Source: Candidatus Enterococcus ferrettii (lineage in GTDB: Bacteria > Bacillota > Bacilli > Lactobacillales > Enterococcaceae). From it: a stretch of 45,165 nt of DNA. Positions 8,378-18,400 of the stretch are shown piece after piece. Below the pieces are notes generated by a model that worked only from the letters and a program-made list of their open reading frames with translations, did not search any database and was not told the DNA's origin. The translations under genes were made by a program, and so were the position numbers. The stretch spans positions 1 through 45,165 of the forward strand of contig NZ_JAFREL010000013.1 in the NCBI RefSeq assembly GCF_017377655.1. Direction: 5' to 3'. Numbering within the stretch: position 1 is the first letter of the stretch; each line of letters starts with the position of its first letter.

Positions 8378-9400
8378 TTACTCTCCTCCATAAAGATACA
8401 TGGCCTTGGGTGATTGCGGTGTACCCACCTGTTCAATAATGTTAGCAATTTGTTGTTCTTGAGTAGGTTTTAAATTCTGGATTTCAGCCATTTGATTGCC
8501 TAACCAACTATTAATAAAGTCGGTATTGCCCTCACTATACTCAATTACTTGTGCATCAGACAAGCCTTTATCAGCTTTTAAAGCCTCCATAGCATCTTCA
8601 GGATAACCAATTGCGTCAATTAAACCATTATCTAAAGCTTGAGCGCCATCATAGATTCGGCCATCAGCTAATTCCTTCACTCGTTCTTCTTTCATATCTC
8701 TGCCTTCAGCAACAACTTTCACGAAACGACCATAGCTGCTGTCGATATAAGATTGTAGCACTTCACGATCTTGTTCAGTTTGTGGTCTTGAACTAGAACC
8801 GATATCTTTTAACGCACCACTCTTAACCGTAGCATCAGTAATTCCCAACTTCTCCATCAAACCAGAATAATTGGTGTTAGACATAATAACACCAATTGAA
8901 CCAGTAACAGTATCCTCGCTGGCAAAGATTTTTTCAGCATTTGCCGATACATAATAACCACCGCTAGCTGCTTGGTTTTCCATTGAAACGTATACTGGTA
9001 TCTCTTCTTCGATTTTCTTAAGTTCTTTAGTAATTTCAGCTGTTTCGTAAACGGCACCGCCTGGTGTGTTTACAACTAAAAGAACACCTTGAACAGTCGG
9101 GTCGTTTTTGACCAGTTCGAGCTGCTGCATAAAAGCTTCGTGATTGTAGCCGGTACTTGAAAATATACTACTAGGTCCAGTGTTCAATATAGTACCTTCA
9201 ATCGTCAATTTAGCAATTTTCTGAGTACTGTTACCCTGTTCTACCACAATTTCCTGAGGCTCACCATTTCCGTAAAGCAGTTCATTTATTTGCCCCATAC
9301 TTTCTTTTGTCTCTCTAATTCTGGTTACACTGGATGTAATTGCTGAGAAAATCAGTAAAAAAAAGGCGATTCCCACAGCTGCCCAACGACGTTTATTCAT
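8378..9400 (-). CDS. sppA: Signal peptide peptidase SppA
   Basis: Membrane-anchored serine protease of the S49 family that degrades cleaved signal peptides. An N-terminal anchor helix spans about residues 7-24. The Ser/Lys dyad is clear: Ser146 in AASGGYY and Lys198 in ALKDIGSSSR, nearly the same numbers as in the B. subtilis enzyme. At 340 aa it is the short single-domain Gram-positive form. The Shine-Dalgarno GGGAG is close to the ATG. It is in an operon with an upstream 95-aa protein and downstream RDD and TPR-like genes. In Bacillus SppA also contributes to lantibiotic tolerance. Confidence 0.93.
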   Translation of the reverse strand: MNKRRWAAVGIAFFLLIFSAITSSVTRIRETKESMGQINELLYGNGEPQEIVVEQGNSTQKIAKLTIEGTILNTGPSSIFSSTGYNHEAFMQQLELVKNDPTVQGVLLVVNTPGGAVYETAEITKELKKIEEEIPVYVSMENQAASGGYYVSANAEKIFASEDTVTGSIGVIMSNTNYSGLMEKLGITDATVKSGALKDIGSSSRPQTEQDREVLQSYIDSSYGRFVKVVAEGRDMKEERVKELADGRIYDGAQALDNGLIDAIGYPEDAMEALKADKGLSDAQVIEYSEGNTDFINSWLGNQMAEIQNLKPTQEQQIANIIEQVGTPQSPKAMYLYGGE

Positions 9401-9426
9401 TTCTCTCCCACTTCCTATTTTGCTTG

Positions 9427-9714
9427 TTAGTACAAATTGCGAATAATTAACACTTTCTCAATTTGACCAGTTGCTTTCATTTTTTCAGCTTTTTCAAGCA
9501 ATGAATATCCCTGAAAAATCTCATGATTTAACGGATCTTCAATTTGAAAAATTTTCGCTTCTTCAATACTTAACGCATTAGGAGCGATTTCCTGAATACT
9601 GTCCCACCCTGTATCTAAAAAGATTTTCGTATCTTCAGTCACTGCTTTTTGTTTTTCTAGTTCAGCTAAAAACCTGCGTAATTGTCCAACAGTTAAATTT
9701 TCTACTTGCTGCAT
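9427..9714 (-). CDS. Conserved small protein of unknown function, first gene of the sppA operon
   Basis: 95 aa, soluble and acidic. It opens with a helical segment (VENLTVGQLRRFLAELEKQK), continues with TKIFLDTGWDSIQEI and ends in a likely beta strand (KVLIIRNLY). No motif or family is recognised. AGGAGG 7 nt before the ATG is strong, and sppA starts 26 bp after its stop, so it is the leading gene of this operon. A small modulator of SppA is conceivable but unsupported. Confidence 0.75.
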   Translation of the reverse strand: MQQVENLTVGQLRRFLAELEKQKAVTEDTKIFLDTGWDSIQEIAPNALSIEEAKIFQIEDPLNHEIFQGYSLLEKAEKMKATGQIEKVLIIRNLY

Positions 9715-9736
9715 ACTCTGCCTCCTTTTTTTCTAT

Positions 9737-9742
9737 ATTCTA
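9737..9742 (-). promoter_or_regulatory. Putative -10 box of the sppA operon
   Basis: TAGAAT on the minus strand 22 bp before the 95-aa ATG; only a weak -35 (TTCATA at 16 bp). It is the only candidate in this gap. Confidence 0.35.
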
Positions 9743-9847
9743 CCTTATTAGCCGAAAATATGAAAATTATGCACGATCTAACCACCCATCTGACCTGTAC
9801 CATTTAACACTAAAGATTAGACCAATTTATTTAATTTAGTCTACAGG

Positions 9848-9876
9848 TTGACTTAGTCTCTAATTTATATTATATT
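9848..9876 (+). promoter_or_regulatory. glmS promoter
   Basis: -35 TTGACT (9848-9853), 17-bp spacer, -10 TATATT (9871-9876), close to consensus. It lies about 230 bp before the glmS ATG, so the transcript carries the complete ribozyme. TAGACCAAT motifs lie at 9818-9826 (upstream) and 9918-9926 (in the leader). Confidence 0.75.
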
Positions 9877-9905
9877 AATCAGTGTTTCCGTTAGCAATAC
9901 CAAAA

Positions 9906-9932
9906 ATCATTATTGAGTAGACCAATAATGAT
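9906..9932 (+). repeat. 10-bp hairpin directly 5' of the ribozyme cleavage site
   Basis: Perfect stem ATCATTATTG / CAATAATGAT with a 7-nt loop. It ends one nucleotide before the predicted cleavage position and would be released with the 5' fragment. Confidence 0.65.
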
Positions 9933-10076
9933 AGCGCCAGGTCTCTAAGAGATGACGAGGAAGAAGCTCATCGAAATATTCGGCGGATGGCTTCAGGGTG
10001 ACCACGCTCTACAGACAGTTATAAAACATTTCTGAGAAGGAAAAACAGAGAAACTGTCACGTGGTACGGGAGCAGA
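9932..10076 (+). ncRNA. glmS glucosamine-6-phosphate-activated ribozyme/riboswitch
   Basis: The conserved glmS ribozyme core is readable: AGCGCCAG, then GACGAGG, ATCGAAAT and TTCGGCGGATG, with pairing elements such as GACAGTT/AACTGTC and CCACG/CGTGG further 3'. The expected self-cleavage point is between A9933 and G9934. When glucosamine-6-phosphate is abundant the RNA cuts itself and the glmS message is degraded, giving product feedback. P1 is very short here (GTCTC-TAA-GAGAT). The 3' boundary is approximate. The 390-bp gap between the 95-aa gene and glmS holds this ribozyme, the promoters and a hairpin; I see no extra gene. Confidence 0.93.
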
Positions 10077-10104
10077 TAATGAAAAGAAAGTAGGAAAAGT
10101 CATT

Positions 10105-11913
10105 ATGTGTGGAATTGTAGGAATTGTAGGAAATGAGCAAGCAGCAAATATTTTATTAAATGGATTGGAAAAATTAGAATATCGGGGATATGACTCAGCA
10201 GGCATTTTTGTTGCTGACGATCACAATGATTTCTTAGTCAAATCACAAGGACGTATTAAGAAATTGGCGGACAAAATGACTAATGATGTTCATGGCACTA
10301 TTGGGATTGGCCACACAAGATGGGCCACTCATGGAGAACCTAGTGAGCAAAATGCTCATCCGCATACTTCTGAAACAGGACGTTTTGTTTTAGTTCATAA
10401 CGGAGTAATAGAAAACTACGATGAATTAAAAGAAAGTTTTTTATTAGACGATGCCTTCTATGGCGAAACAGACACCGAGATTGCTGTTCATTTAGTCGAA
10501 TACTTTGTAAATCAGGGCTTAGAAACAAAGGAAGCTTTCAGAAAAGCTTTGCAAGAAATTCATGGTTCTTATGCTTTCGGATTGATTGACAAGGAAAACC
10601 GCGATCTTATTTACGTTGCTAAAAATAAGAGTCCATTATTAGTTGGATTAGGTGACGGATTTAACGTAATTTGCAGTGATGCAATGGCTATGTTGGAACA
10701 AACCAATCGATTTGTCGAAATTAACGATGGCGAAATGGTAATTGTTGCAAAGGATCTTGTACAAATTGAAAATCAAGATGGCGAACAAATTGAACGCGCT
10801 CCGTACGAAGCAAAAATTGATCTATCGGACATGGAAAAAGGAACCTATCCATATTACATGTTAAAAGAAATTGACGAACAACCTGCTACAATGCGCCGAA
10901 TCATTAGTGAATATACAGATAATGCTGGAAATGTTGTTATTGAAGACGAACTGTTAGAAAAATTACTAGATAGTGACCGAATTTATATTATTGCTTGTGG
11001 TACTAGCTACCATGCTGGCCTAGCTAGTAAGCAAGTCCTAGAAAATCTTGCACACATTCCAGTTGAAGCTCATTTATCAAGTGAGTTTGGCTATAATATG
11101 CCCTTGCTTTCAGAAAAACCATTTTTTATTTTCTTAACCCAAAGTGGTGAAACTGCGGACAGTCGCCAGGTATTGGTTAAAACAAATGAACTGAATCATC
11201 CTTCATTAACCATTACTAATGTTGCTGGATCAACCCTTTCACGTGAAGCAAGCTACACAATGTTGTTGCATGCCGGTCCGGAAATAGCAGTTGCTTCGAC
11301 TAAAGCCTATACCGCCCAAATCGCAGCATTGACTGTATTAGCTAAAGCTGTTGGGGAAGCAAAGCAAGTAACATCTGCTAAAGAATTTGATTTTGTAAAA
11401 GAACTAGGAATTGCTGCAAATGCAATGGATGCAATGATAAGCGAAAAGGATTTAATCAGTCAGCTAGCCATTGATTACCTGAGTGATACTCGTAACGCCT
11501 TCTATATTGGTCGAAGCGAGGACTACTATGTAGCAATGGAAGTGGCTTTAAAACTCAAAGAGATTTCTTACATCCAAGCGGAAGGCTTTGCTGCTGGTGA
11601 ATTGAAACATGGTACAATCGCTCTAGTTGAAGAAGGTACACCAGTAATTGGTATAATTACTGACGAGATTACTGCAGCTCATACTCGTGGAAACTTGCGT
11701 GAGGTAGAAAGTCGCGGCGCTCATACTTTTATCATTGTTTCGGAAGAACTAAGTAAGGATGGCGATCAAATTATTTTACCAATTGTACACCACTTCTTAC
11801 GTCCTTTGGTTTCAGTAATTCCGGGACAATTGATTGCTTACTTTGCTACTTTGGAACGTGGGTATGATGTTGATAAACCACGTAACTTGGCAAAATCAGT
11901 TACAGTTGAATAA
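10105..11913 (+). CDS. glmS: Glutamine-fructose-6-phosphate aminotransferase (isomerizing)
   Basis: Makes glucosamine-6-phosphate from fructose-6-phosphate and glutamine, the entry step to UDP-GlcNAc and the cell wall. The N-terminal glutaminase domain begins MCGIVGI with Cys2 as nucleophile after Met removal, and the two C-terminal SIS isomerase domains contain CGTSYHAG and TQSGETADS; the chain ends [13 protein letters not shown] as in the family. At 602 aa the length is normal. The Shine-Dalgarno (TAGGAAA) is weak and distant, but the MCGI start is fixed by chemistry. Expression is controlled by the upstream ribozyme. glmM converges from the other side, with back-to-back terminators between. 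Confidence 0.98.
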   Translation: MCGIVGIVGNEQAANILLNGLEKLEYRGYDSAGIFVADDHNDFLVKSQGRIKKLADKMTNDVHGTIGIGHTRWATHGEPSEQNAHPHTSETGRFVLVHNGVIENYDELKESFLLDDAFYGETDTEIAVHLVEYFVNQGLETKEAFRKALQEIHGSYAFGLIDKENRDLIYVAKNKSPLLVGLGDGFNVICSDAMAMLEQTNRFVEINDGEMVIVAKDLVQIENQDGEQIERAPYEAKIDLSDMEKGTYPYYMLKEIDEQPATMRRIISEYTDNAGNVVIEDELLEKLLDSDRIYIIACGTSYHAGLASKQVLENLAHIPVEAHLSSEFGYNMPLLSEKPFFIFLTQSGETADSRQVLVKTNELNHPSLTITNVAGSTLSREASYTMLLHAGPEIAVASTKAYTAQIAALTVLAKAVGEAKQVTSAKEFDFVKELGIAANAMDAMISEKDLISQLAIDYLSDTRNAFYIGRSEDYYVAMEVALKLKEISYIQAEGFAAGELKHGTIALVEEGTPVIGIITDEITAAHTRGNLREVESRGAHTFIIVSEELSKDGDQIILPIVHHFLRPLVSVIPGQLIAYFATLERGYDVDKPRNLAKSVTVE

Positions 11914-11920
11914 AAATTTT

Positions 11921-11951
11921 AGAAAGATCAGCTTGCTGGTCTTTCTTTTTT
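11921..11951 (+). terminator. glmS terminator
   Basis: AGAAAGATCAG-CTTG-CTGGTCTTTCT stem (one G-U pair) with a TTTTTT tail, 8 bp after the stop codon. Confidence 0.85.
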
Positions 11952-11958
11952 ACACAAT

Positions 11959-11991
11959 AAAAAGCTGCATTCATTAAATACAGAATGCAGC
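11959..11991 (-). terminator. glmM (cdaA-cdaR-glmM) terminator
   Basis: GCTGCATTC / GAATGCAGC 9-bp perfect stem followed by TTTTT on the minus strand, 10 bp after the glmM stop and 8 bp from the glmS terminator. Confidence 0.85.
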
Positions 11992-12001
11992 ATACATTTT
12001 T

Positions 12002-13357
12002 TTAATCTAGTCCGATTTCTTGGCGAACAACAGCAGCAATTTTCTCAACGTAATACTCTACTTTCTCATGTGTGGGTGCTTCAGCCATGATCCGTAATAA
12101 AGGTTCTGTGCCAGAAGGTCGAACCAAAATACGGCCTTCACCACCCATTTCAGCTTCGGCTTCATCAATTACTGCTTTAATAGCAGGTACATCCATAGCC
12201 CCATACTTATTACTTACCCGAATATTTACCAGTTTTTGCGGATAAATAGTTACTTCTCCAGCTAATTCAGATAGCTTTTTACCAGTTTGTTTCATAATAT
12301 TTAATAATTGGATACCTGTCAACATACCGTCTCCAGTAGTATTGTAATCTAGGAATAGAACATGCCCAGACTGTTCACCACCAAGATTGTAGTCATTTTT
12401 ACGCATTTCTTCAACTACATAACGATCACCAACTTGAGTGATTACATCCTTAAGCCCCATGTCCTCCACTGCTTTATGAAACCCAAGATTACTCATAACT
12501 GTAGTTACAACAGTATCTTTTTTCAAACGTTTGCGCTCTGCTAAGTATTTAGCACAGATAAACATAATTTGGTCGCCATCAATAATACTACCTTGTTCGT
12601 CTACAGCGATAACCCGGTCACCGTCACCATCAAAGGCTAAGCCAGCATCTGCTTTTTTCTCGACCACAAGCTCGGCTAACTTTTCAGGATGTGTAGAACC
12701 TACTCCATCGTTAATATTCAAACCGTTTGGAGATGTTCCCATAGTGTAGAAGTCTGTTTCCAAATCTGCAAATAATCGATTCACGCTAGTTGAAGTAGCA
12801 CCATTAGCAGCATCAATACATACGGTTATACCTGATAGGTCACCAGGTATAGTTTGAACTAAAAATTGTGAGTATTTTAAAAGTCCTTCATGGAACTCAT
12901 CTAGCGATCCCAAACCTTCTGCAGAAGGACGTGGTAGTTTATCTTCATCAGATTCTAACAACGCTTCAATTTCTGCTTCTTGATCATCGACTAATTTAAA
13001 GCCGTCACACCCAAAGAATTTGATTCCATTGTCTTCAGCGGGATTATGGGAAGCAGAAATCATTACTCCAGCAGAAGCTTTTTGTAATTTTGTAAGGTAA
13101 GCTACACCAGGTGTTGAAATTACACCTAGTTGGAATACCTCGATTCCTACAGAAAGTAATCCCGCAATTAGAGCTGCCTCTAACATCTCTCCTGAAATAC
13201 GCGTGTCACGGCCTACCAAAACTCTTGGCCGTGTTTCCCGTTCTTCGTGCTGACTTAAAACGTACCCGCCATATCTCCCTAACTTAAATGCTAACTCTGG
13301 CGTTAACTCCTTATTGGCAATCCCGCGGACGCCGTCTGTTCCAAAATATTTACCCAT
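12002..13357 (-). CDS. glmM: Phosphoglucosamine mutase
   Basis: Converts glucosamine-6-phosphate to glucosamine-1-phosphate, the step after GlmS. It shows the family start ([12 protein letters not shown]), the phosphoserine motif SASHNP (residues 101-106, Ser103 active), the Mg-binding DGDGDR loop and the C-terminal phosphate-binding RPSGTEP. 451 aa is normal. It is the third gene after cdaA and cdaR, 26 bp downstream of cdaR, the conserved Bacillota arrangement in which GlmM binds and restrains the c-di-AMP cyclase. It converges with glmS, so two steps of one pathway face each other. Confidence 0.98.
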   Translation of the reverse strand: MGKYFGTDGVRGIANKELTPELAFKLGRYGGYVLSQHEERETRPRVLVGRDTRISGEMLEAALIAGLLSVGIEVFQLGVISTPGVAYLTKLQKASAGVMISASHNPAEDNGIKFFGCDGFKLVDDQEAEIEALLESDEDKLPRPSAEGLGSLDEFHEGLLKYSQFLVQTIPGDLSGITVCIDAANGATSTSVNRLFADLETDFYTMGTSPNGLNINDGVGSTHPEKLAELVVEKKADAGLAFDGDGDRVIAVDEQGSIIDGDQIMFICAKYLAERKRLKKDTVVTTVMSNLGFHKAVEDMGLKDVITQVGDRYVVEEMRKNDYNLGGEQSGHVLFLDYNTTGDGMLTGIQLLNIMKQTGKKLSELAGEVTIYPQKLVNIRVSNKYGAMDVPAIKAVIDEAEAEMGGEGRILVRPSGTEPLLRIMAEAPTHEKVEYYVEKIAAVVRQEIGLD

Positions 13358-13383
13358 GATTCAAAATTTCCCTTCTTCATCTT

Positions 13384-14472
13384 CTAATTTGTTGAAGCGG
13401 TGGTCGATTCACTGTTCGTAGTTGTTTCTTCAGTCGTAATTGAAGTGGTTGTACCCTTAGTAGTACTCGAAGTGGTTTGACTAGTAGTTGTACTAGACCC
13501 TTTTGAACTACTTGAATCAGAGCTACGAAAAACTGGTGTGATTCTAGCAGTCGTAGCCACAGGATTAATTTCTATTCCATTATCGATTGGAATATCTACT
13601 TGTCGGCTAACTGGTTCTGTAATGTTTGAAATATTCACTGGTACTTCAATTGTATCAATCCCATCAATTGTTGCACTAGTGCCACGAATAGTAGCTAGCG
13701 TTTGATCAAGCTCAATAGTATATCGCTGAACGCTTGCTGGCACAGTCCCTTCTTGCTTAGGTTCTAGTGCAACTTGTTTGCTTGATCGTTCTACCTTAAA
13801 AGAAACCGTTACTGTTTGCGGATTTGCTTGAATAGGCAAAGCCTCTCCATTAGCATTCAGTGCTTGGACCTGAGTTCTTACAGTGTCTTCTTCTCCGACT
13901 AATTGAGTTGCATCAACACTTGCGATCACTTGACTAATCTGCTGCATCGTCTCTTCACCAGTAGTTATTTCTATCATACTAGGATCAGTAGCCAAGCTAT
14001 CCACTTGTATCCCATTTTCCTCAACTCCATTACTTACAACTGGTGTAACCTCAAAAGATTTTGTTTCCTTTTTCTCGATTGTAACCGAAATTGTCTGCGG
14101 CTCCATAGAAGCATAAATAGAACTCTGTAAATTACGCGTTTGCAATTTCACTTCGTGTGTACCTGTACTTAGCCCATTGAGATCTGCTACAACACTAAAT
14201 GTCCGAGTATCTTCATCAGCCTCTCGATCTAATTGTATTCGATTCGCACTGCTTAATCTTACGGAGACAGTTGTATCAAAGCCATGAACAAAATATTCAT
14301 CTGAATCGTACTCTAAGGTTACTGGTACATTTTGTAAAGCTTCTTGATAGGTGGAATTTGATGAAAAAAATTGACTAACATTCTGGCTGTTGACATTAAA
14401 AAACAGCATCAAGCTAAACAGCAAAGAAATCAATAGATAGGGCAAATTAGATTTTTTAAATTTTATCATCAT
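13384..14472 (-). CDS. cdaR: CdaR/YbbR-domain regulator of the c-di-AMP cyclase
   Basis: Extracytoplasmic partner of CdaA. One N-terminal anchor helix (about residues 10-28) precedes an outside region built of several YbbR beta domains (about 45-315). The C-terminus (about 318-362) is a Ser/Thr-rich low-complexity tail, which may be a wall-spanning or modified segment. The gene starts 3 bp after the cdaA stop; the cdaA end carries AAAGGAGG as Shine-Dalgarno, which favours the first of two adjacent ATGs. In B. subtilis CdaR modulates CdaA activity. The Ser/Thr tail is longer than I would expect from Bacillus and varies between species. Confidence 0.93.
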   Translation of the reverse strand: MMIKFKKSNLPYLLISLLFSLMLFFNVNSQNVSQFFSSNSTYQEALQNVPVTLEYDSDEYFVHGFDTTVSVRLSSANRIQLDREADEDTRTFSVVADLNGLSTGTHEVKLQTRNLQSSIYASMEPQTISVTIEKKETKSFEVTPVVSNGVEENGIQVDSLATDPSMIEITTGEETMQQISQVIASVDATQLVGEEDTVRTQVQALNANGEALPIQANPQTVTVSFKVERSSKQVALEPKQEGTVPASVQRYTIELDQTLATIRGTSATIDGIDTIEVPVNISNITEPVSRQVDIPIDNGIEINPVATTARITPVFRSSDSSSSKGSSTTTSQTTSSTTKGTTTSITTEETTTNSESTTASTN

Positions 14473-14475
14473 CTA

Positions 14476-15357
14476 TTATTTGCCTCCTTTGCTGACACCG
14501 TCAATAAAGGCTTGTAATAGATTTTTTTTACCACGGTCTTTTTCGTCAGAAATCAATTCTCTACGCAGGATAGCTAAGTATTCTTCCTGGTTCAAATCAT
14601 GTAAAAAGTCCGTATTGAAGGTTAAACTAACCCCGCCCGTCTCTTCAGAAACTATGATAGTCAGAGCATCACTAACTTCACTAATACCAACAGCCGCACG
14701 ATGGCGTGTACCAAATTCTTTTGGTATCAACATACTGTCTGACAATGGCAAATAAGCTGAAGCTACTGCCAATTTACCTTTTTTTACAATTACTGCACCG
14801 TCATGCAGCGGCGTATTTGGGATAAAAATATTGATCAGCAATTCTCCAGTAATGTCAGCATCTAACGGAATCCCGGTTTCAATATATTCATCTAAACCAG
14901 TGTTGCGCTGAATAGTGATTAGCGCACCTATTTTCCGTCGAGACATGTACTGGATCGCCTTATCAAACGCCAAAATCATCTTCTCATCTTCGTGCTCTTC
15001 TTTTTTAGTAGGCTTAAAAATTGAGCTTCTTCCTAAGTGTTCCAATCCTCTGCGAACCTCTGGTTGAAAAATAACTACTCCAGCAATAACCCCATAGGTA
15101 ATTATTTGATTCATCAACCAAGATAAAGTATGCAGACCTGTATATTCTGCTAAAATACGAATCCCAATAAATACTGCGACACCCTTAATAAGTTGTACCG
15201 CTTTAGTTCCTCGAACTAGCTGAAACAGTTTATAAATTAGAAACCAGACAACAACAATATCTAAAAGATTCGCGATAATGTCCCAAGTTGAAAGATTCTC
15301 AGAAAAGAAGCTCAGCCAATAATCCGAATTAAATAACTCGCTTAAACGACTAGGCAT
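14476..15357 (-). CDS. cdaA: Diadenylate cyclase CdaA
   Basis: Membrane-bound enzyme making the second messenger c-di-AMP from two ATP, important for potassium, osmolyte and wall homeostasis. Three transmembrane helices (about residues 25-100) are followed by the DAC domain with its DGA motif (PLHDGAVIV) and RHR motif (TRHRAAVGISE), both intact. An in-frame TTG at 15363 abuts the Shine-Dalgarno; the ATG at 15357, with AGAGGT 5-6 nt upstream, is preferred, giving 293 aa. It is the first gene of cdaA-cdaR-glmM, with a TATAAT -10 box upstream. Confidence 0.96.
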   Translation of the reverse strand: MPSRLSELFNSDYWLSFFSENLSTWDIIANLLDIVVVWFLIYKLFQLVRGTKAVQLIKGVAVFIGIRILAEYTGLHTLSWLMNQIITYGVIAGVVIFQPEVRRGLEHLGRSSIFKPTKKEEHEDEKMILAFDKAIQYMSRRKIGALITIQRNTGLDEYIETGIPLDADITGELLINIFIPNTPLHDGAVIVKKGKLAVASAYLPLSDSMLIPKEFGTRHRAAVGISEVSDALTIIVSEETGGVSLTFNTDFLHDLNQEEYLAILRRELISDEKDRGKKNLLQAFIDGVSKGGK

Positions 15358-15390
15358 AGGCAACCTCTCTTTCTATACAGTTTCCCTACA

Positions 15391-15396
15391 ATTATA
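15391..15396 (-). promoter_or_regulatory. -10 box of the cdaA-cdaR-glmM operon
   Basis: Perfect TATAAT on the minus strand 33 bp before the cdaA ATG; the -35 region is poor (TCTATT). Confidence 0.5.
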
Positions 15397-15445
15397 CCAT
15401 AAGAGTAGAAAAAAATAGATAAGGCTTAACCGTTTCATTAAGAAG

Positions 15446-15481
15446 AAAAAAGAGTCTCAGAACAACTTGTTCTGAGAGCTC
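15446..15481 (-). terminator. nifJ terminator
   Basis: A 10-bp perfect stem (TCTCAGAACA / TGTTCTGAGA, loop AGT) plus flanking pairs, then six T on the minus strand, shortly after the nifJ stop. Confidence 0.85.
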
Positions 15482-15488
15482 AAAAAAA

Positions 15489-18400
15489 TTACTCTTTATT
15501 CTGATGCTTTTCCGCACGTGCAGCTCTTCTTGCAGCGCGACGAGCTTCTGCTTCAGGGTTCAGCTTTCTTTTTTGTCGTTCATGCTTTGGTTCATCAGAA
15601 ACTTCTTCTTTCACTCCTTCAATTTTTGCTCGTAATTTTTCTTCTTGACCAGCAATTCTAGCGTAATTGAAGAAACGAATCTTAGCATCTTCTACCGTTT
15701 TCTCATATAAACTTTCAGCAAATTCAGGCTGAATAGACTGAAGTGCAGCGAATCGTACCTGATTTTTCATGAAGCCAATCATTTGATCGAAAGCTGGTCG
15801 CTTGAAATCCAAAGACATCGGATTCTTGTTTTCTTCTTTTGCTAGTGGATTGTAACGATAAAGAGACCAATATCCAGAGTTCACAGCATCCTTAGCTTCT
15901 TGAAGACTCTTGCTCATACCACCACGCAAGCCATGATTGATACATGGTGTGTAAGCAATAATCAACGAAGGCCCTGGGAATTTTTCTGCTTCTTCAAAAG
16001 CTTTAATTGTTTGTTTTTGATTAGCACCAGAAGCTATCTGAGCAACGTAAACATTCCCATAGGTCATCGCGATCATACCTAAATCTTTTTTCGATGCATA
16101 TTTTCCGTTAGCTGAAAATTTAGCAATTGCTGAAGCAGGAGTTGCCTTAGAGGTTTGTCCACCGGTATTAGAATAAACTTCATTATCCATAACTAAGATA
16201 TTTACATCTGCACCACTGGCTAAGACGTGATCAATTCCACCAAAACCAATATCATAAGCCCATCCATCTCCACCAAAAATCCATTGACTGGTTTTGACAA
16301 ATAGATCCTGATCCGCATAGATATTTTCTAAACGCTTATTTCCCGCCTTTTCCATTTCCAAAGCAGCTTTCAATTTTGCAGCTCTTTGCTGGGTTCCTTC
16401 CGAGTCATGCAAATGATTCATCCAGTCTTCCATTAAATCCTTCAGCTCCTCTGAAACGTCATTAAGAACTTGGGACATTCTGAAAGCTAGTTCTTGACGG
16501 CGCGTTTGATTGGCCAGCAGCATTCCATAACCAAATTCCGCATTGTCTTCAAATAGAGAGTTGGACCAAGCTGGTCCCTGTCCTTTTAGATTCGTAGTAT
16601 ACGGACTAACTGGTGCCGCTGCTCCCCAAATAGAAGAACATCCCGTAGCATTAGCAATCATCATCCGATCTCCATACATTTGAGTCAGCAGTTTTACGTA
16701 AGGCGTTTCTCCGCAACCAGCACAAGCACTTGAAAATTCCATCAGGGGTTGATTGAACTGGCTGCCTAACACAGAATTAGGTTTCACTGGATTTTCCTTT
16801 TGTTTCAATGTCATCGCAAATGCCCAGTTAAGAGCTTGTTCCTTTTGTTCTTGATAAGGCTTCATAACCAAGGCTTTTCCTTTAGCTGGGCAAGCTTCTA
16901 CACATAAACCACAACCTGTACAATCTTCAATTGATACTTGAATTCGATATTTCAACCCATCAGCGCTGCGCATTTCCCGAACAATATATCCTTCCGGTGC
17001 TTCTTGCATTTCCTCATCATCGGCTAAGAATGGGCGAATTGCTGCATGAGGACACACAAATGAACACTCATTACACATAGTACAACGGTCGCTAATCCAT
17101 TCCGGAACTTCTAAGGCCACACCACGTTTTTCATAGGTTGTTGTACCCACTGGAATTGTACCAGTAGTCATTCCATTTCTTACCAAAGTTCCTACTGTAA
17201 GACTGTCGCCCTCCAAAGCATTGACTGGCTCTAAAACTTCTTCAACGTAACGGGGAACAGTTGTCGGACGAACCTTTGCAGGAATTTCAGCATAATACCA
17301 GTCATCTGGAACTTTATATGGATGAAGCAACTCGATCGTGCGATCCATTGCCGCAATATTCTGTTCAACGATTTCAACAGATTTTCGACGATAATTTCGG
17401 TCTGCATCTTCCTTTAAAATATCTAAGACTTCCTCAAAAGGAATGATACCAGTCAATTTAAAGAAGGCTGTTTGCATGATTGTGTTAATTCGCTGGCCTA
17501 AACCAACTTCCATTGCCAATCTTGCAGCATTAATAGTGTAAAACTTGATATCATTTTCAGCAATAAAGCGTTTTAAGCGTGCAGGCAACAATTGATTGAT
17601 CTGTTGATCATTCCAAGTAGTATTTAGCAGAAAAGTTCCTCCTGGCTTTAACCCTTTTAACAAATCATAATTATGAATATACGCAGGTGTATGACATGCA
17701 ACAAAGTCAGCACTTTCAACTAAGTAGGTTGAACGAATCGGCGTATCTCCAAAGCGCAAATGAGAAACCGTCAGCCCACCAGATTTTTTCGAATCATAGT
17801 AAAAATAGCCTTGTACGTATTTATCCGTATTATCGCCAATAATTTTAATTGCTGATTTATTCGCTCCTACTGTTCCATCAGAGCCAAAACCCCAAAATTT
17901 TGCTTGGAACGTAGAAGAATTTGTTAAGTCTACCACTTCTTCAGTGTCTAATGATAAGTGAGTAACATCATCCACGATTCCAATAGTAAAACGGTTTTTT
18001 GCACTTTTTTTTGGTTTCAACAATTCATTGTACACAGCAATAATTTGATCAGGAGTTACATCTTTTGAACCTAGTCCGTAACGGCCACCAATAATCATTG
18101 GACGAATATCAGCATCGTACATAACACTTTGTACATCTAATAGTAACGGTTCTCCATCAGCACCAGGCTCCTTAGAACGATCCAACACTGCGATACTTTT
18201 AACTGTTTTTGGTAATTTTTCTAACAAGTTTTTAACTGGGAAAGGACGATATAAATGAATATTTAGAAAACCAACTTTTCGACCTTTCGCATTTAGATAA
18301 TCAACAGTTTGTTCAATGGTCTGTGCCACTGATCCCATGGTAATAATAACTTCTTCCGCATCCAGGGCCCCATAATAATTTACTAGGTCGTAATCCGTTC

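Noticed and set aside
9993..10205. 70-aa minus-strand frame across the glmS ribozyme
   Set aside because: It runs through the ribozyme and the glmS start region on the wrong strand, with no start signal.
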